Shown: positions 28,581-38,313, numbered from the stretch's first letter. The stretch is 64,000 bases of DNA from Acinetobacter sp. ANC 3929 (GCF_000369405.1 NZ_KB850000.1:948373-1012372), one strand, 5' to 3'. Notes: generated by a model from the sequence alone, not told the origin. Program-made: numbers and translations.

Positions 28581-28826
28581 ATGAATATGAGCAACACATA
28601 CAACTCACCTGTCATTATTGATGCTTTAGGACAACCATGCCCGATGCCACTCTTGATGTTGAAACGTGCTTTAAAGAAAGCCACCGGCTTACAACAATAT
28701 CTATTGAAATCTTCTGATCCACATAGTGAAATTGATGTAACACGATATTGCCAAATTCAGCAACTTCAATGTCTAACTCAAAAAATTTCAGACACTGAAT
28801 TTCACTATTTAATTGAATCTACGTAA
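28581..28826 (+). CDS. tusA: TusA-like sulfurtransferase
   Basis: An 81-residue TusA/YedF-family protein with the sulfur-carrying cysteine in the motif GQPCPMPLL (about residues 17-25). In the tRNA 2-thiouridine relay, TusA passes persulfide sulfur on from IscS. The gene stands alone upstream of rpoH. Whether it is the main TusA or a paralogue cannot be told here. Confidence 0.82.
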   Translation: MNMSNTYNSPVIIDALGQPCPMPLLMLKRALKKATGLQQYLLKSSDPHSEIDVTRYCQIQQLQCLTQKISDTEFHYLIEST

Positions 28827-28957
28827 TTCTTTGCTAAACTCTAGCTAAAGATAAACTAGACAACTTTACATTTTTATACTCAAATTTCCTTAGTGATGAA
28901 GAACATTCGCATTAAGATGAAATTGTTGACTTAAATGCCATCCTATAAGGAGACTCC

Positions 28958-29827
28958 ATGACTACTGACAGCAGCAATCAATTGATGCCCCTGTCATTGT
29001 CTGCGCCAGGCGTAAACCTTGGTGCATATATCAGTACTGTCAATCAAATTCCAATTTTAACGGCCGAGCAGGAAAAAGAACTTGCTGAGCGTTATTATTA
29101 TGATCAAGATCTCGATGCTGCCAAACTATTGGTAATGTCGCATCTTCGCTTTGTTGTTCATATTGCACGTAGTTATGCAGGTTACGGATTACCACAAGGT
29201 GATCTCATTCAAGAAGGTAACCTTGGATTAATGAAAGCGGTTAAACGTTTCGATCCGAACATGGGTGTTCGTTTGGTTTCTTTTGCCGTGCACTGGATCA
29301 AAGCTGAAATTCACGAATACGTGATTCGTAACTGGCGTATTGTCAAAATTGCGACTACCAAGGCACAACGTAAATTATTCTTCAATTTGCGTAGCCTAAA
29401 AAAATCAAGCAAACGTTTAACGCTAGAAGAAGCGAAATCGATTGCCAATGATTTAAATGTGACACCTGAACAAGTGTTAGAGATGGAAGGTCGCTTAACC
29501 GCTTATGATGCTGCTTTTGAAGCGCAGGGCGATGATGATGACGATACTCCTCATACAGCACCTGCGCTTTACTTAGAAGATAATCGTTACGATCCAGCAC
29601 GTCTTGTTGAAGAAGAAGATTACGAACAGCAAAGTACCTCTGCCCTACATGAGGCCATGGATCAACTTGATGACCGTTCACGTAATATTTTACAACGTCG
29701 CTGGTTAGATGATGACAAATCAACTTTGCATGAATTGGCTGCTGAATATAACGTTTCTGCTGAGCGTATCCGCCAGCTAGAAAAAAATGCAATGGAAAAA
29801 ATCAAAACCGCCATGTCTGCGAGTTAA
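28958..29827 (+). CDS. rpoH: RNA polymerase sigma-32 factor
   Basis: Heat-shock sigma factor of 289 residues. Region 2 reads [20 protein letters not shown], then [32 protein letters not shown]. The RpoH-specific box [10 protein letters not shown] follows near residue 135. Region 4 ends with [29 protein letters not shown]. An AAGGAG ribosome binding site precedes the ATG. The 130-bp upstream gap is room for its own promoters. Confidence 0.96.
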   Translation: MTTDSSNQLMPLSLSAPGVNLGAYISTVNQIPILTAEQEKELAERYYYDQDLDAAKLLVMSHLRFVVHIARSYAGYGLPQGDLIQEGNLGLMKAVKRFDPNMGVRLVSFAVHWIKAEIHEYVIRNWRIVKIATTKAQRKLFFNLRSLKKSSKRLTLEEAKSIANDLNVTPEQVLEMEGRLTAYDAAFEAQGDDDDDTPHTAPALYLEDNRYDPARLVEEEDYEQQSTSALHEAMDQLDDRSRNILQRRWLDDDKSTLHELAAEYNVSAERIRQLEKNAMEKIKTAMSAS

Positions 29828-29833
29828 GATTAA

Positions 29834-29869
29834 ATCAAACACAAGGGCTTTCAGGCCCTTTTGTTTGAT
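29834..29869 (+). terminator. Terminator after rpoH
   Basis: Inverted repeat with core AAGGGC/GCCCTT, extended by ATCAAAC/GTTTGAT and a T-rich 3' arm, 6 bp after the rpoH stop. Confidence 0.8.
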
Positions 29870-29934
29870 CTGGCTTTGTTTAAACACCCGAATATGTTAA
29901 GTTTGTTTATCAAATTTCTAGTTCCATTCTCATT

Positions 29935-30300
29935 ATGTGGATAGCAATCTCTGCGCTTAATCTTGCGCTTGCGGTCATGTTAGGTGCTTTCGGTGCACAT
30001 GGTCTCAAATCTTTTGCAACCCCTGAGCAACTGGCTTGGTGGAGTATAGCAACTCAATATTTCTTCTACCATGCGCTTGGCATGCTGATATTGGGTGTTT
30101 TGCATAAAACCACACCAACTTTTCCAATAAAAATTCCTTTTATTTTGATGCAAATTGGTATCATCTTTTTCTGCGGTTCGTTGTACATTATGGCGCTTGG
30201 TTTACCTCGAATCTTAGGTGCAATCACTCCGATTGGTGGTGCATTTATGATTGCAGGTTGGGTGCTACTCGCATGGCAAGCAATCAAGCATGCGAAATAA
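29935..30300 (+). CDS. DUF423 family membrane protein
   Basis: A 121-residue protein with four predicted transmembrane helices, opening MWIAISALNLALAVMLGAFGAHGL, which is the DUF423 (YwdK/YgdD) signature. Function unknown in this family. It ends 9 bp before thiS, so it probably shares its transcript. There is no visible tie to thiamine synthesis beyond position. Confidence 0.85.
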   Translation: MWIAISALNLALAVMLGAFGAHGLKSFATPEQLAWWSIATQYFFYHALGMLILGVLHKTTPTFPIKIPFILMQIGIIFFCGSLYIMALGLPRILGAITPIGGAFMIAGWVLLAWQAIKHAK

Positions 30301-30309
30301 GGATTGATC

Positions 30310-30507
30310 ATGCACATCTATTTAAATGGCGAGTCAACAGACACATCTTGTGAAAACCTACAGCAATTGATTCAGAATTTAGCCTTAGAAGGCAAACGCT
30401 TTGCTGTAGAGAAGAACCAACAAATTATTCCGAAAAGTAGACTTGAGCAAACTGTCATTGCTCCTGAAGATCGTATTGAAATTATTCAAGCTGTTGGTGG
30501 CGGCTAA
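30310..30507 (+). CDS. thiS: Sulfur carrier protein ThiS
   Basis: A 65-residue ubiquitin-like sulfur carrier for thiazole formation. It starts MHIYLNGES and ends in the required Gly-Gly (AVGGG). The ATG at 30310 has AAGGA six bases upstream; a TTG two codons earlier is less likely. It is followed 23 bp later by thiG. No TPP-riboswitch pattern was noticed upstream. Confidence 0.93.
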   Translation: MHIYLNGESTDTSCENLQQLIQNLALEGKRFAVEKNQQIIPKSRLEQTVIAPEDRIEIIQAVGGG

Positions 30508-30530
30508 TCGGCTAAAAATGGAGTAAGCCC

Positions 30531-31316
30531 ATGCAAGATTCCCCTTTAATTATTGGTTCACGGACGTTTCAATCACGTTTATTGGTCGGAACTGGTAAAT
30601 ATAAAGATCTCAATGAAACTGATTTAGCCATTCAAGCCAGTGGCACTGAAATAGTGACCGTTGCAATTCGTCGTGTAAACATCGGCCAGCATGCCGACCA
30701 GCCTAATTTGCTTTCAGTGATTCCACCTGAGAAATACACAATCCTGCCAAATACCGCAGGTTGTTTTGATGCAGATAGCGCGATTCGTACTTGTATGCTG
30801 GCCCGCGAACTGCTTGATGGTCACAATCTGGTGAAATTAGAAGTTCTCGGTGACGAAAAAACCTTATATCCAAATGTGACCGCAACGCTTAAAGCAGCGC
30901 AAACATTGATTGATGATGGTTTTGAAATCATGGTCTACACCTCGGATGACCCGATTGTTGCGCAAGAACTTGAAAGCATGGGCTGTGTAGCGATTATGCC
31001 TTTGGGTAGTTTGATTGGTTCAGGCTTGGGCATTCTCAATCCACATACCATTTCCATCATTAAAGAAAATGCCAAAGTGCCTGTCTTGGTCGATGCAGGT
31101 GTCGGTACAGCCAGTGATGCGGCAATTGCAATGGAGTTGGGCTGCGATGGTGTATTGATGAATACCGCGATTGCGGCTGCGCAAAATCCGATTTTAATGG
31201 CTTCAGCCATGAAGAAAGCGGTTGAAGCAGGTCGTGAAGCATTTTTAGCGGGTCGTATGCCACGTAAGCGTATGGCGAATGCGAGTTCACCTGAGACTGG
31301 ATATTTCTTTAAGTAG
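30531..31316 (+). CDS. thiG: Thiazole synthase ThiG
   Basis: TIM-barrel enzyme that joins deoxyxylulose phosphate, dehydroglycine and ThiS-bound sulfur to build the thiazole ring of thiamine. [15 protein letters not shown] contains the Schiff-base lysine. [31 protein letters not shown] is the phosphate-binding end of the barrel. The 261-residue length is normal; GGAG precedes the ATG. Confidence 0.95.
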   Translation: MQDSPLIIGSRTFQSRLLVGTGKYKDLNETDLAIQASGTEIVTVAIRRVNIGQHADQPNLLSVIPPEKYTILPNTAGCFDADSAIRTCMLARELLDGHNLVKLEVLGDEKTLYPNVTATLKAAQTLIDDGFEIMVYTSDDPIVAQELESMGCVAIMPLGSLIGSGLGILNPHTISIIKENAKVPVLVDAGVGTASDAAIAMELGCDGVLMNTAIAAAQNPILMASAMKKAVEAGREAFLAGRMPRKRMANASSPETGYFFK

Positions 31317-31374
31317 ATATAGATGGTGAAGGGATTACTCTATTCCTTCACCCCCAGATTGGCGTATAAACACT

Positions 31375-31866
31375 ATGAAAAATAAATTAAAAAAAATCTA
31401 CTTAGTTAAAGTCTCACCTAACTTACATGCAGCACCTGCTAATACAAGATACTTTATGCTTGAGGAAAATCAGATATACACTACAAACAAAGAAGAAATT
31501 CTGAGTTCTCCCCAAAGCATTATTGGATATATTTTTTTCTTCTTTTCATGGGAATTCAAAACCGATTTCTGTGTGATATTTCCACACAATGAATCCCTCT
31601 TTCTATTTCACAATAACACCTATATAGAAATTGAAAGAAATTCTGTACAAATTAAAAAAATTTTATTTTGGAGGATTATTACAATAAAAAAAGGAAATGA
31701 GCTGCCTATTTTTATTAAACTATTTACACCACCCTATAGATGGTTATTCAATGATGGTATGTTTCCAGAAGCAGTAGAACCATTAATAGATTTTTTAATT
31801 AATGATAATTACGACTCGAAACTATCCAATATGAAAAAATTATATCAATATATTTCAACATCATAA
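31375..31866 (+). CDS. A+T-rich hypothetical protein
   Basis: A 163-residue frame with codon use much richer in A and T than its neighbours. The translation (MKNKLKKIYLVKVSPNLHAAP...) is rich in Phe, Ile, Lys and Asn, with a hydrophobic stretch SIIGYIFFFFSW near residue 45. No ribosome binding site or family is recognised. It ends in a convergent overlap with the frameshifted HD-domain gene. It may be a recently acquired gene; the alternative is a chance open frame. Confidence 0.5.
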   Translation: MKNKLKKIYLVKVSPNLHAAPANTRYFMLEENQIYTTNKEEILSSPQSIIGYIFFFFSWEFKTDFCVIFPHNESLFLFHNNTYIEIERNSVQIKKILFWRIITIKKGNELPIFIKLFTPPYRWLFNDGMFPEAVEPLIDFLINDNYDSKLSNMKKLYQYISTS

Positions 31867-32476
31867 GTACAGTAGATTTTTCAAACTCCCTTTCGCTCTT
31901 TGCTCAAAATTCTTTTGAAAATACTCCGTTTGATACAGCGGTTCTGCTTGATAAAAATGCGCTAAAACTTCTTTTCTTTTAATAGAATAAACATCAGGAT
32001 CAACCCAAGCATATTCCTGCTGAATCTGTTCCTCATATTCCGCAAAACGCTCAGGTGAAGCCGCTAGAATCGCTAAATCAATATCCAACAAAAATTGCAG
32101 ATCTAGCTCATCAGTCGATGCATGCTTTTGCGTCGCAACAATCCATCGTTTTATTTTTCCAACGATATCTACTGGTAAATCTTGAACCAAATACTGTTCA
32201 AGCAGCTCAGCACTTTTTAACTCATTATCTTTCGCTTGCGGATCATAAACCGCATCATGGAACCGCGACTGCAGGTGAATCATTCAAATCAGCTCGAATG
32301 GATTCAAGTAAAACCAAACATTCATATAAATGCTGAAGTGTATGATACGCCCGCTGCTTTTCACTGTAGGCAGCAATCAACTTATTAAAAATTTTCTGCG
32401 GCTCAGAAAAATGATAGTACTGATGCAGCTCAAACCACGATTTTTCTAATACGGTCAAATATTGCTGCATTGCCAA
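31861..32476 (-). pseudogene. HD-superfamily phosphohydrolase, frameshifted
   Basis: Two overlapping frames make one recognisable protein. The upstream part (32255-32476) contains YHTLQHLYECLVLLESIRADLND, the first metal-ligand segment of predicted HD phosphohydrolases. The downstream part (31861-32283) resumes with FHDAVYDPQAKDNELKSAELL, which holds the HD dyad, then runs to the usual C terminus. At the join (about 32262-32275) the roughly five residues expected between PAV and FHD are replaced by four bases. This suggests a net deletion of about 11 bp, a figure inferred from family pattern. A sequencing error is the other explanation. Confidence 0.75.
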
Positions 32477-32479
32477 TCC

Positions 32480-32743
32480 TCACTGGATCTCTTTATTAAG
32501 CCACTTTGCCAAAGATTCTGCGTCTTTACGCTCTAAAAAAAGTTGATATAAAGTACAGGAACCAAACTCATGTTTCAGTTCCTGTTGACGCATCGGGTGA
32601 TTACCAAATCTGAACCGTCGAGTGCCATCCCGATCTAAAGGCAGAGCATAAACCCCATAACTGCGAGGCTCAGTCAAATGCCCTTTAATACTGACTTGGT
32701 CAGACGAAATTGCATGTTTTAATAAATATTCTTTGGTTAACAT
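32480..32743 (-). CDS. Conserved hypothetical protein, 87 residues
   Basis: Small soluble protein starting MLTKEYLLKHAISSDQVSIKGHLTEPRSYGVY, with a charged middle (DRDGTRRFRFGNHPMRQQELKHEFG) and no signal or membrane segment. The start is 21 bp beyond the yaaA stop, and it is followed 3 bp later by the HD-domain pseudogene, so the three were probably one transcription unit. The family is not recognised. Confidence 0.7.
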   Translation of the reverse strand: MLTKEYLLKHAISSDQVSIKGHLTEPRSYGVYALPLDRDGTRRFRFGNHPMRQQELKHEFGSCTLYQLFLERKDAESLAKWLNKEIQ

Positions 32744-32764
32744 CCCACCCTGCCTAAGGCATAT

Positions 32765-33547
32765 TTAAGCTGCGTGCTGTTCATCTCGTTTAAAGACCAA
32801 TTCTTTATTCGATGAACTTTCAGCATCAAAATAATACCCTTCACTATCAAATGCTTTTAATTGTTCTACTTGGCTTAATTTATTTTCAATCAAGTATCTT
32901 GCCATAAGCCCACGCGCTTTTTTCGCATAGAAACTAATGACTTTATATTTTCCGTTCTTCTGATCCAAGAATACAGGCTTAACAATTTCGGCCTGAATGT
33001 TCTTTTCATTCACAGATTTATAATATTCGTCAGAGGCTAAATTTACCAATACTTTCGAATCAATTTCAGCTAAATCTTGGTTAATTTGATTGGTAATGAT
33101 ACTGCCCCAGAACTCATATAGATTATGACCACGCTTGTTTTTTAATTTTGTACCCATCTCCAAGCGATACGGCATCATCAAATCTAAAGGACGTAATAAG
33201 CCATAAAGGCCAGACAACATCCGCAAATGCTGTTGGGCAAAATCAATATCCTGATCGTTGAGATGATATGCATCTAAACCAGTATATACATCGCCTTTAA
33301 AAGCAAAAATGGCCTGACGCGCATTAGAAAAATCAAAGTCAGCATTCCAGTCACGGAAACGCTCTACATTTAGGTTGGCAATTTTCTCGCTTACCGTCAT
33401 CAATGAGGCGATTTCTGTCGCTGAAAGCTTACGACAAACATCGATTAGCTGTTGAGATTGCTCCAATAAACGTGGTTGGGTATGTGTATCTGTAGGAAGT
33501 GCTGTAGTGTAATCGAGTGTTTTGGCAGGAGAAATTAAAGCAAGCAT
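32765..33547 (-). CDS. yaaA: Peroxide stress protein YaaA (DUF328)
   Basis: YaaA-family protein of about 260 residues opening [15 protein letters not shown], with [11 protein letters not shown] and [15 protein letters not shown] as family hallmarks. In E. coli YaaA limits free iron and DNA damage during peroxide stress. The ATG at 33547 is preferred to the in-frame TTG two codons upstream. Confidence 0.93.
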   Translation of the reverse strand: MLALISPAKTLDYTTALPTDTHTQPRLLEQSQQLIDVCRKLSATEIASLMTVSEKIANLNVERFRDWNADFDFSNARQAIFAFKGDVYTGLDAYHLNDQDIDFAQQHLRMLSGLYGLLRPLDLMMPYRLEMGTKLKNKRGHNLYEFWGSIITNQINQDLAEIDSKVLVNLASDEYYKSVNEKNIQAEIVKPVFLDQKNGKYKVISFYAKKARGLMARYLIENKLSQVEQLKAFDSEGYYFDAESSSNKELVFKRDEQHAA

Positions 33548-33781
33548 AATCAATCAAAATAAATTTATCTTGGTGAAACTATAACAGCTGATAATTTTTA
33601 ATGCCAATATGCTTTAGCTCAAACCTAAGCCTAATTGGGACGATAAACCGTAATTTTTTTCGATTATTAGTATATAAAAATGAGAAATTGGTTTTTATCA
33701 GTTGAGATTAAACATAGTTAATGCCAACTGACAAAATGTTATTTTTCAAAAGAAAATTCATGATGCATACAAACCCTACCT

Positions 33782-33795
33782 CTCATTTATGTATG
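33782..33795. repeat. Left copy of a 14-bp direct repeat flanking the sugar-acid locus
   Basis: CTCATTTATGTATG occurs here, 2 bp beyond the last gene of the minus-strand arm, and again at 43133-43146 beyond the other arm. Flanking bases are partly alike (ACC upstream of both). Confidence 0.5.
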
Positions 33796-33796
33796 G

Positions 33797-34669
33797 CTAA
33801 AAACTATTCATTCTCTCTAGCTCACGGATTAAACCAGAATGATCCAATTCCCCATCCCCAGCTACGATCATATTTTTAAATAGTTGATTAACCAATTCTG
33901 CAATTGGTAAATTTAGCTCTAATGATTTGGCATAGCTAATCGCTGTATTTATATCTTTATATTGGTTTAGGGCGGTACCTCCTGGTTTAAAATCTCGATT
34001 TAACATGCGTTCTCCATGTTGCTGTAAAATTGGAGAATCAGCAAATCCCCCTGTTAATGCTTGCTTTAGTTTTGCAAGATCAGCCCCAGCTTTACTCGCA
34101 AGCAATAAGCCTTCGCTCACAGTGGCGATAGTAGTAGCAACAATCATTTGGTTGACCAATTTAGAAAGTTCTCCACAACCAGCATTACCAACTAGAACAG
34201 GCCGTCCCATTGCAGATAAAACATTTTCAGCCTGTTCGAAGGTTGAAAGCTCACCACCTGCCATAATCGCCAAACTTGCATTTTGAGCACCTTTTTCTCC
34301 TCCAGAAACTGGTGCATCTAAATATTTCAGTGAGAGTTCTTTACATTTTTCACTTTGCGCTTTTGCAACCTCAACAGGTATTGAACTCATAACTATGACG
34401 ATACTCTCAGATTTTAGTTGTGAAACTGCCCCAAACTCTCTAAACAAAACTTCATCACATGTTTTCCCATCGCTGAGCATGCAAATCAGAAAATCTACAT
34501 CTTTTCCGACTTCTTCAAGTTCACTGCAAACATAGGCACCTGCTTCTTTTAAAATGTCTGCTTTAGAAGGTGTTCTATTCCAGACCTGAACCTGATGGCC
34601 AGCTTTTAATAAATTCATGACCATTGGTATACCCATTATACCTGTACCAACAAATCCAATAGATGCCAT
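33797..34669 (-). CDS. GarR/3-hydroxyisobutyrate dehydrogenase family oxidoreductase
   Basis: Beta-hydroxyacid dehydrogenase of 290 residues. The Rossmann motif GFVGTGIMGIPMVMNLL is at the N terminus. The substrate motif DAPVSGGEKGAQ is near residue 120, and the catalytic lysine is in CGELSKLVNQM near residue 172. Relatives include tartronate semialdehyde reductase (GarR) and L-threonate dehydrogenase (LtnD); the sequence alone does not decide. Its start codon overlaps the stop of the MFS gene, so the two are co-translated, and it ends the denD-like/MFS/reductase operon. Confidence 0.88.
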   Translation of the reverse strand: MASIGFVGTGIMGIPMVMNLLKAGHQVQVWNRTPSKADILKEAGAYVCSELEEVGKDVDFLICMLSDGKTCDEVLFREFGAVSQLKSESIVIVMSSIPVEVAKAQSEKCKELSLKYLDAPVSGGEKGAQNASLAIMAGGELSTFEQAENVLSAMGRPVLVGNAGCGELSKLVNQMIVATTIATVSEGLLLASKAGADLAKLKQALTGGFADSPILQQHGERMLNRDFKPGGTALNQYKDINTAISYAKSLELNLPIAELVNQLFKNMIVAGDGELDHSGLIRELERMNSF

Positions 34670-36048
34670 TATTTCATCTCCGTAGCAGTACGTACTTTAA
34701 GTTGCTGTTGTTCTACTTTTACTACGCCATTCTTTTTTAACTTTGCCAATAGAAGTAATCCCAAACCGCCAATCGCAACAAACCCAGCAATAGCGAGAAA
34801 TGCCACTGTATAAGTTCCCGTCGTTGTATATAAATACCCAGTTAAATATGGGCCAGTAAAACCACTTAAATTGCCGACAGAGTTAATTAAACCAATTCCG
34901 GCTGCGGCACCCACACCCGTTAAAGTCTGACCAGGAATAGTCCAGAAAATATTAATTGCACTAAACACACCAATTGCAAGAAAGATAAAGCCCACAATAA
35001 TTGCCCACGGTTGGTTTACAATCAATGCAATAGCGATTGCCAATGCTGCCATGAGTGCAGCACAAGCACCGTGCTTATAACGTTCTTGTTTACGGTCTGA
35101 ATGGAGGCTCCATAAAACCATCCCTACTGCTGCAAAAGCATATGGAATTGCGGTGAGTAAACCATTTTGAATCAGGCTAATTTCCATACCAAATGTGTTT
35201 CGAAATGACTCTAAAACACTTGGTAAGAAGAAAAACATCGCATTTGAACCAGAGGTAATTCCAAAGTAAACCATTGCCATGATCCAGACCAATGGGTTTT
35301 TAAACACTTGTTTAACCATTTCCCCTTTGGTTAAAGCAGCTTCTGTAGATTGGTCTTTTTCTCTTTCTTCACGCTCAAGCGTGGTCATTAACCATTGACG
35401 TTGCTCTACTGTTAACCACTGGGCCTCTTTCGGGTTGTTTGTTAAATATTTCAAGCAAACCAAGCCTAAAATAATTGAAGGAATACCTTCCAAAATATAC
35501 ATTAAGCGCCAGCCTTCATATCCAATGGTATTGCCCCATTGCATGAGACCTACGGAAATTGGCGCTCCAATAATTTGCGCAATCGGTAGTCCTAGGTAGA
35601 ACGTTGCAAAAACACGTGCACGATATTTTGCGGGAAACCACAAAGTTAAATAAAAGATAATACCTGGAAAAAAACCAGCTTCGGCAATACCCAGTAAAAA
35701 CCGTAAAACAATAAACTGCGTACCGTTATGGATAAATCCCATAAGTGCTGCAATGATTCCCCAAGTAATCATAATTCGGGCAATCCAGATCCTTGCCCCA
35801 AAACGATGAAGCAAGATATTACTCGGTACTTCAGCAATAAAATAACCAAGGAAAAATACGCCCGCACCTAAACCAAAAATGGTTTGAGTAATGCCAAGTG
35901 CATCATTCATGTGTAGCGCAGCAAAACCAATATTGGTTCTGTCTAGAAATGCCATAATGAATAAAATAATGAGAAACGGGATAATTCGATTCGAAATACG
36001 TTTGATTGTCTGCTCTTCGAGAGCAGTTACATTTTTGATATCTTCCAT
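34669..36048 (-). CDS. MFS transporter, anion:cation symporter (sugar acid) family
   Basis: Major facilitator with 12 predicted transmembrane helices. FLDRTNIGFAALHMNDALGI follows the first helix and FFPGIIFYLTLWFPAKYRAR lies near residue 130, patterns typical of carriers for hexuronates, glucarate, galactonate and related acids. About 459 residues from the ATG at 36048 (AGAG upstream). The downstream reductase start overlaps its stop. It probably imports the acid that the locus degrades. Confidence 0.88.
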   Translation of the reverse strand: MEDIKNVTALEEQTIKRISNRIIPFLIILFIMAFLDRTNIGFAALHMNDALGITQTIFGLGAGVFFLGYFIAEVPSNILLHRFGARIWIARIMITWGIIAALMGFIHNGTQFIVLRFLLGIAEAGFFPGIIFYLTLWFPAKYRARVFATFYLGLPIAQIIGAPISVGLMQWGNTIGYEGWRLMYILEGIPSIILGLVCLKYLTNNPKEAQWLTVEQRQWLMTTLEREEREKDQSTEAALTKGEMVKQVFKNPLVWIMAMVYFGITSGSNAMFFFLPSVLESFRNTFGMEISLIQNGLLTAIPYAFAAVGMVLWSLHSDRKQERYKHGACAALMAALAIAIALIVNQPWAIIVGFIFLAIGVFSAINIFWTIPGQTLTGVGAAAGIGLINSVGNLSGFTGPYLTGYLYTTTGTYTVAFLAIAGFVAIGGLGLLLLAKLKKNGVVKVEQQQLKVRTATEMK

Positions 36049-36081
36049 AATAACTCTCACATCAAGTGGCGATCACTGCCA

Positions 36082-37053
36082 TTAATTTTGGGTATCTTCT
36101 ATATGTGCCTGAATCACGCTTTCAAAATTTTTATCTGCTTGGAAACCTAAAGATTCGGCATACTCAGCTTTCACCTGAACAGGCCAACTTTTAACAATAC
36201 GTTGAATGGTTTTGTCTTCTTGCCATTGCACCAAATCAGTTGCTTGTTTACCCGCAACTTTTTCAAGCGCCTCAAGCATTTCTTTAACCGTGACCGTTAA
36301 TCCCGGTAGAGGAATAATTCGGTTATCTTGAAGTACATCTGAAGAAATTGACGCCGCTTTAATCATTGATTCGACACAGCGCCGTGGTGAAGTCACAAAG
36401 ACTGGAGTATCTAACGGTACTGGGCAAACGGCCATTTCACCTTTTAATGGTTCGCGGATGATTGAGCTAAAAAATGTCGATGCCGCTTTATTGGGTTTAC
36501 CTGGACGAACCACAATAGTCGGTAGTCTTAAAATACGGCCATCAATAAAGCCTTTTCTTGAGTAATCTGAAACCAGCAATTCTCCTACTGCTTTTTGCAT
36601 GCCATAAGAAGACTTTGGTGTAACTACTGTCTCATCTGTCACAACTTCTGGTAATTGACCACCAAATACTGCACAGCCACTAGCAAAAATGACTCGAGGC
36701 GTGGTTTGTTTCTTTCTTAATTCTTCTAATAAATTTAAGAGTCCATACAAATTAACATCCATACCTAAATCAAAATCGGCCTCGGCTGCTGAGCTCACCA
36801 CAGCAGCCAAATGCCAAACAACATCAATATTTTCTGTAATATGAGCAACTGTAGTTTTATTGGTAATATCACCGACAATCACTTCAACTCTCGGATCTTG
36901 CGGCAAATCATCGCCTGCAAATGCATCAAACAGAATAATTTTATCGATGGGCTCAGGTTTATTGTTATCTAAAGTCAACCTGCCAGTTTTTAAGATCTCT
37001 TTGGCAATTTGTTTTCCAATAAAACCTGTTCCACCAGTGATTAGCACATTCAT
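36082..37053 (-). CDS. SDR-family dehydrogenase resembling D-erythronate dehydrogenase (DenD)
   Basis: Extended short-chain dehydrogenase of 323 residues. The NAD motif ITGGTGFIGKQIAKEIL is at the N terminus, HLAAVVSSAAEADFDLGMDVN in the middle, and the catalytic YxxxK is in SSYGMQKAVGELL. The pattern fits the DenD family, which oxidises D-erythronate at C2. The usual partners OtnK, OtnC and OtnI are absent here, so the substrate may differ. It heads the operon with the MFS carrier and reductase; a possible LysR box lies 110 bp upstream. Confidence 0.8.
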   Translation of the reverse strand: MNVLITGGTGFIGKQIAKEILKTGRLTLDNNKPEPIDKIILFDAFAGDDLPQDPRVEVIVGDITNKTTVAHITENIDVVWHLAAVVSSAAEADFDLGMDVNLYGLLNLLEELRKKQTTPRVIFASGCAVFGGQLPEVVTDETVVTPKSSYGMQKAVGELLVSDYSRKGFIDGRILRLPTIVVRPGKPNKAASTFFSSIIREPLKGEMAVCPVPLDTPVFVTSPRRCVESMIKAASISSDVLQDNRIIPLPGLTVTVKEMLEALEKVAGKQATDLVQWQEDKTIQRIVKSWPVQVKAEYAESLGFQADKNFESVIQAHIEDTQN

Positions 37054-37162
37054 ATAGAGGTCCTTTCCTAGTTTTTCTTCACTTAAAAACTTTTGTAATT
37101 GTCGTGAATTAAACGATAAGGACTCCTTTCAATAATTTCCAATGAATAATTTCTAAATATTG

Positions 37163-37177
37163 ATAACTTTTTAATAT
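37163..37177. promoter_or_regulatory. Candidate LysR-type box upstream of the DenD-like operon
   Basis: ATAACTTTTTAATAT fits the T-N11-A pattern and shares its first nine bases (ATAACTTTT) with the box at 38221-38235. It lies in the 213-bp gap between lysR and the DenD-like gene. Confidence 0.45.
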
Positions 37178-37266
37178 CAGTTTTATGTTGATAAATTTAC
37201 TCAATAAAGCAAGTTGTCTTTCAACTTGCAAACTTCAAACCTACCCAGAGCTTGAGACTGAATACT

Positions 37267-38208
37267 TTATTTACGTTTTGCATTTTTAAGTAAGATATTA
37301 ATGAATGCTGCTGCAATATCAGACACTGGTTCATCTTTGCGCGTCAAAATTCCATAATCTTGTGCATCTAAAATTAGATTTGTTTCTAAAATCTGTAAAT
37401 GCCCTTCTTTTACCTGATCAATCACCATGGCTTCGGGCAACATCCCCACCATAGGTGCTCCTTTTAATATCTGCAAAAAGGTTTGCATCGACATAGTATT
37501 GACCGTATTTAAAGGAATTTTAACTTTTGCTCGGGCAAATGCGCCTTCCATACGTTCTCGAATTGGCGTCCCTTTAGGGTAGAGTACCCATGGCCAGTTT
37601 AGTAATTCTTCTAATGTACAAAACTTTTTCTGGGCACATGGATGAGCATAATTAACAACAATACAAAACGGCTCCGGGCCTAAAGGTTGAAAATCAAAAA
37701 ACTGACTTTGCGTCACATCAGTAAAACGGCCTACTGCTAAATCTAGAGTATGTTCACTTAGCATTTCCATTAAATGGTCACTGGTTTGTTCAACAACATC
37801 GATAGAAAGTAGCGGCCATTGTTCTTTAATCTCAATAATGGAGTTTGGAATCACCACAGCCGTTGCGGCAAAGATACCGCCTACTTTTAAAAACCCGTGA
37901 CCACCCAACCGTAAAATTTCAATATCTTCGACAAAATGTTTTGCATCGTTTAATACACGCTGGGCATATCGAATTACATGTTCGCCCAAAGCCGTCACCG
38001 GCATATTTCGAGGCAATCGTTCAAAGACAGGAAAGCCTAATAAACCTTCTATTTCCTTTAGCATTTTACTCACCGCAGGCTGACTTAAGTTCATCTGTTC
38101 GGCTGCCAAATGCATGTTATTGGTCCTCGCCAAAGTTTCCAACAACACCAGATGTTTGAATTTCAACCAATTATTTAAACTTGCGTATGTTAAATCCGCC
38201 ATTTTCAA
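37267..38208 (-). CDS. LysR family transcriptional regulator
   Basis: A 313-residue LysR-type regulator. The N-terminal winged helix (LVLLETLARTNNMHLAAEQMN, then SQPAVSKMLKEIEGLLG) is followed by a two-lobe effector domain. It sits between the two arms of the sugar-acid locus and is divergent from the FAH-family gene, so it most likely controls both arms in response to the substrate or an intermediate. Confidence 0.93.
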   Translation of the reverse strand: MKMADLTYASLNNWLKFKHLVLLETLARTNNMHLAAEQMNLSQPAVSKMLKEIEGLLGFPVFERLPRNMPVTALGEHVIRYAQRVLNDAKHFVEDIEILRLGGHGFLKVGGIFAATAVVIPNSIIEIKEQWPLLSIDVVEQTSDHLMEMLSEHTLDLAVGRFTDVTQSQFFDFQPLGPEPFCIVVNYAHPCAQKKFCTLEELLNWPWVLYPKGTPIRERMEGAFARAKVKIPLNTVNTMSMQTFLQILKGAPMVGMLPEAMVIDQVKEGHLQILETNLILDAQDYGILTRKDEPVSDIAAAFINILLKNAKRK

Positions 38209-38220
38209 AAATCCTTTCCG

Positions 38221-38235
38221 ATAACTTTTCGTTAT
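38221..38235. promoter_or_regulatory. LysR-type operator in the divergent promoter region
   Basis: Perfect inverted repeat ATAAC-TTTTC-GTTAT, the classic T-N11-A LysR box, 12 bp upstream of the lysR start and about 80 bp before the FAH-family gene. A second palindrome AATAATT-A-AATTATT follows at 38237-38251 and could be the activation half-site. Confidence 0.6.
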
Positions 38236-38313
38236 TAATAATTAAATTATTACGATTGGTGTTTATTAAATAAGAAACATATCATGATTTCAAATAAAAG
38301 AAGGACGCTTTAA

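Noticed and set aside
31861..32476. Two separate small genes in the HD region
   Set aside because: Both halves match consecutive parts of one HD-domain family, so they are one frameshifted gene.
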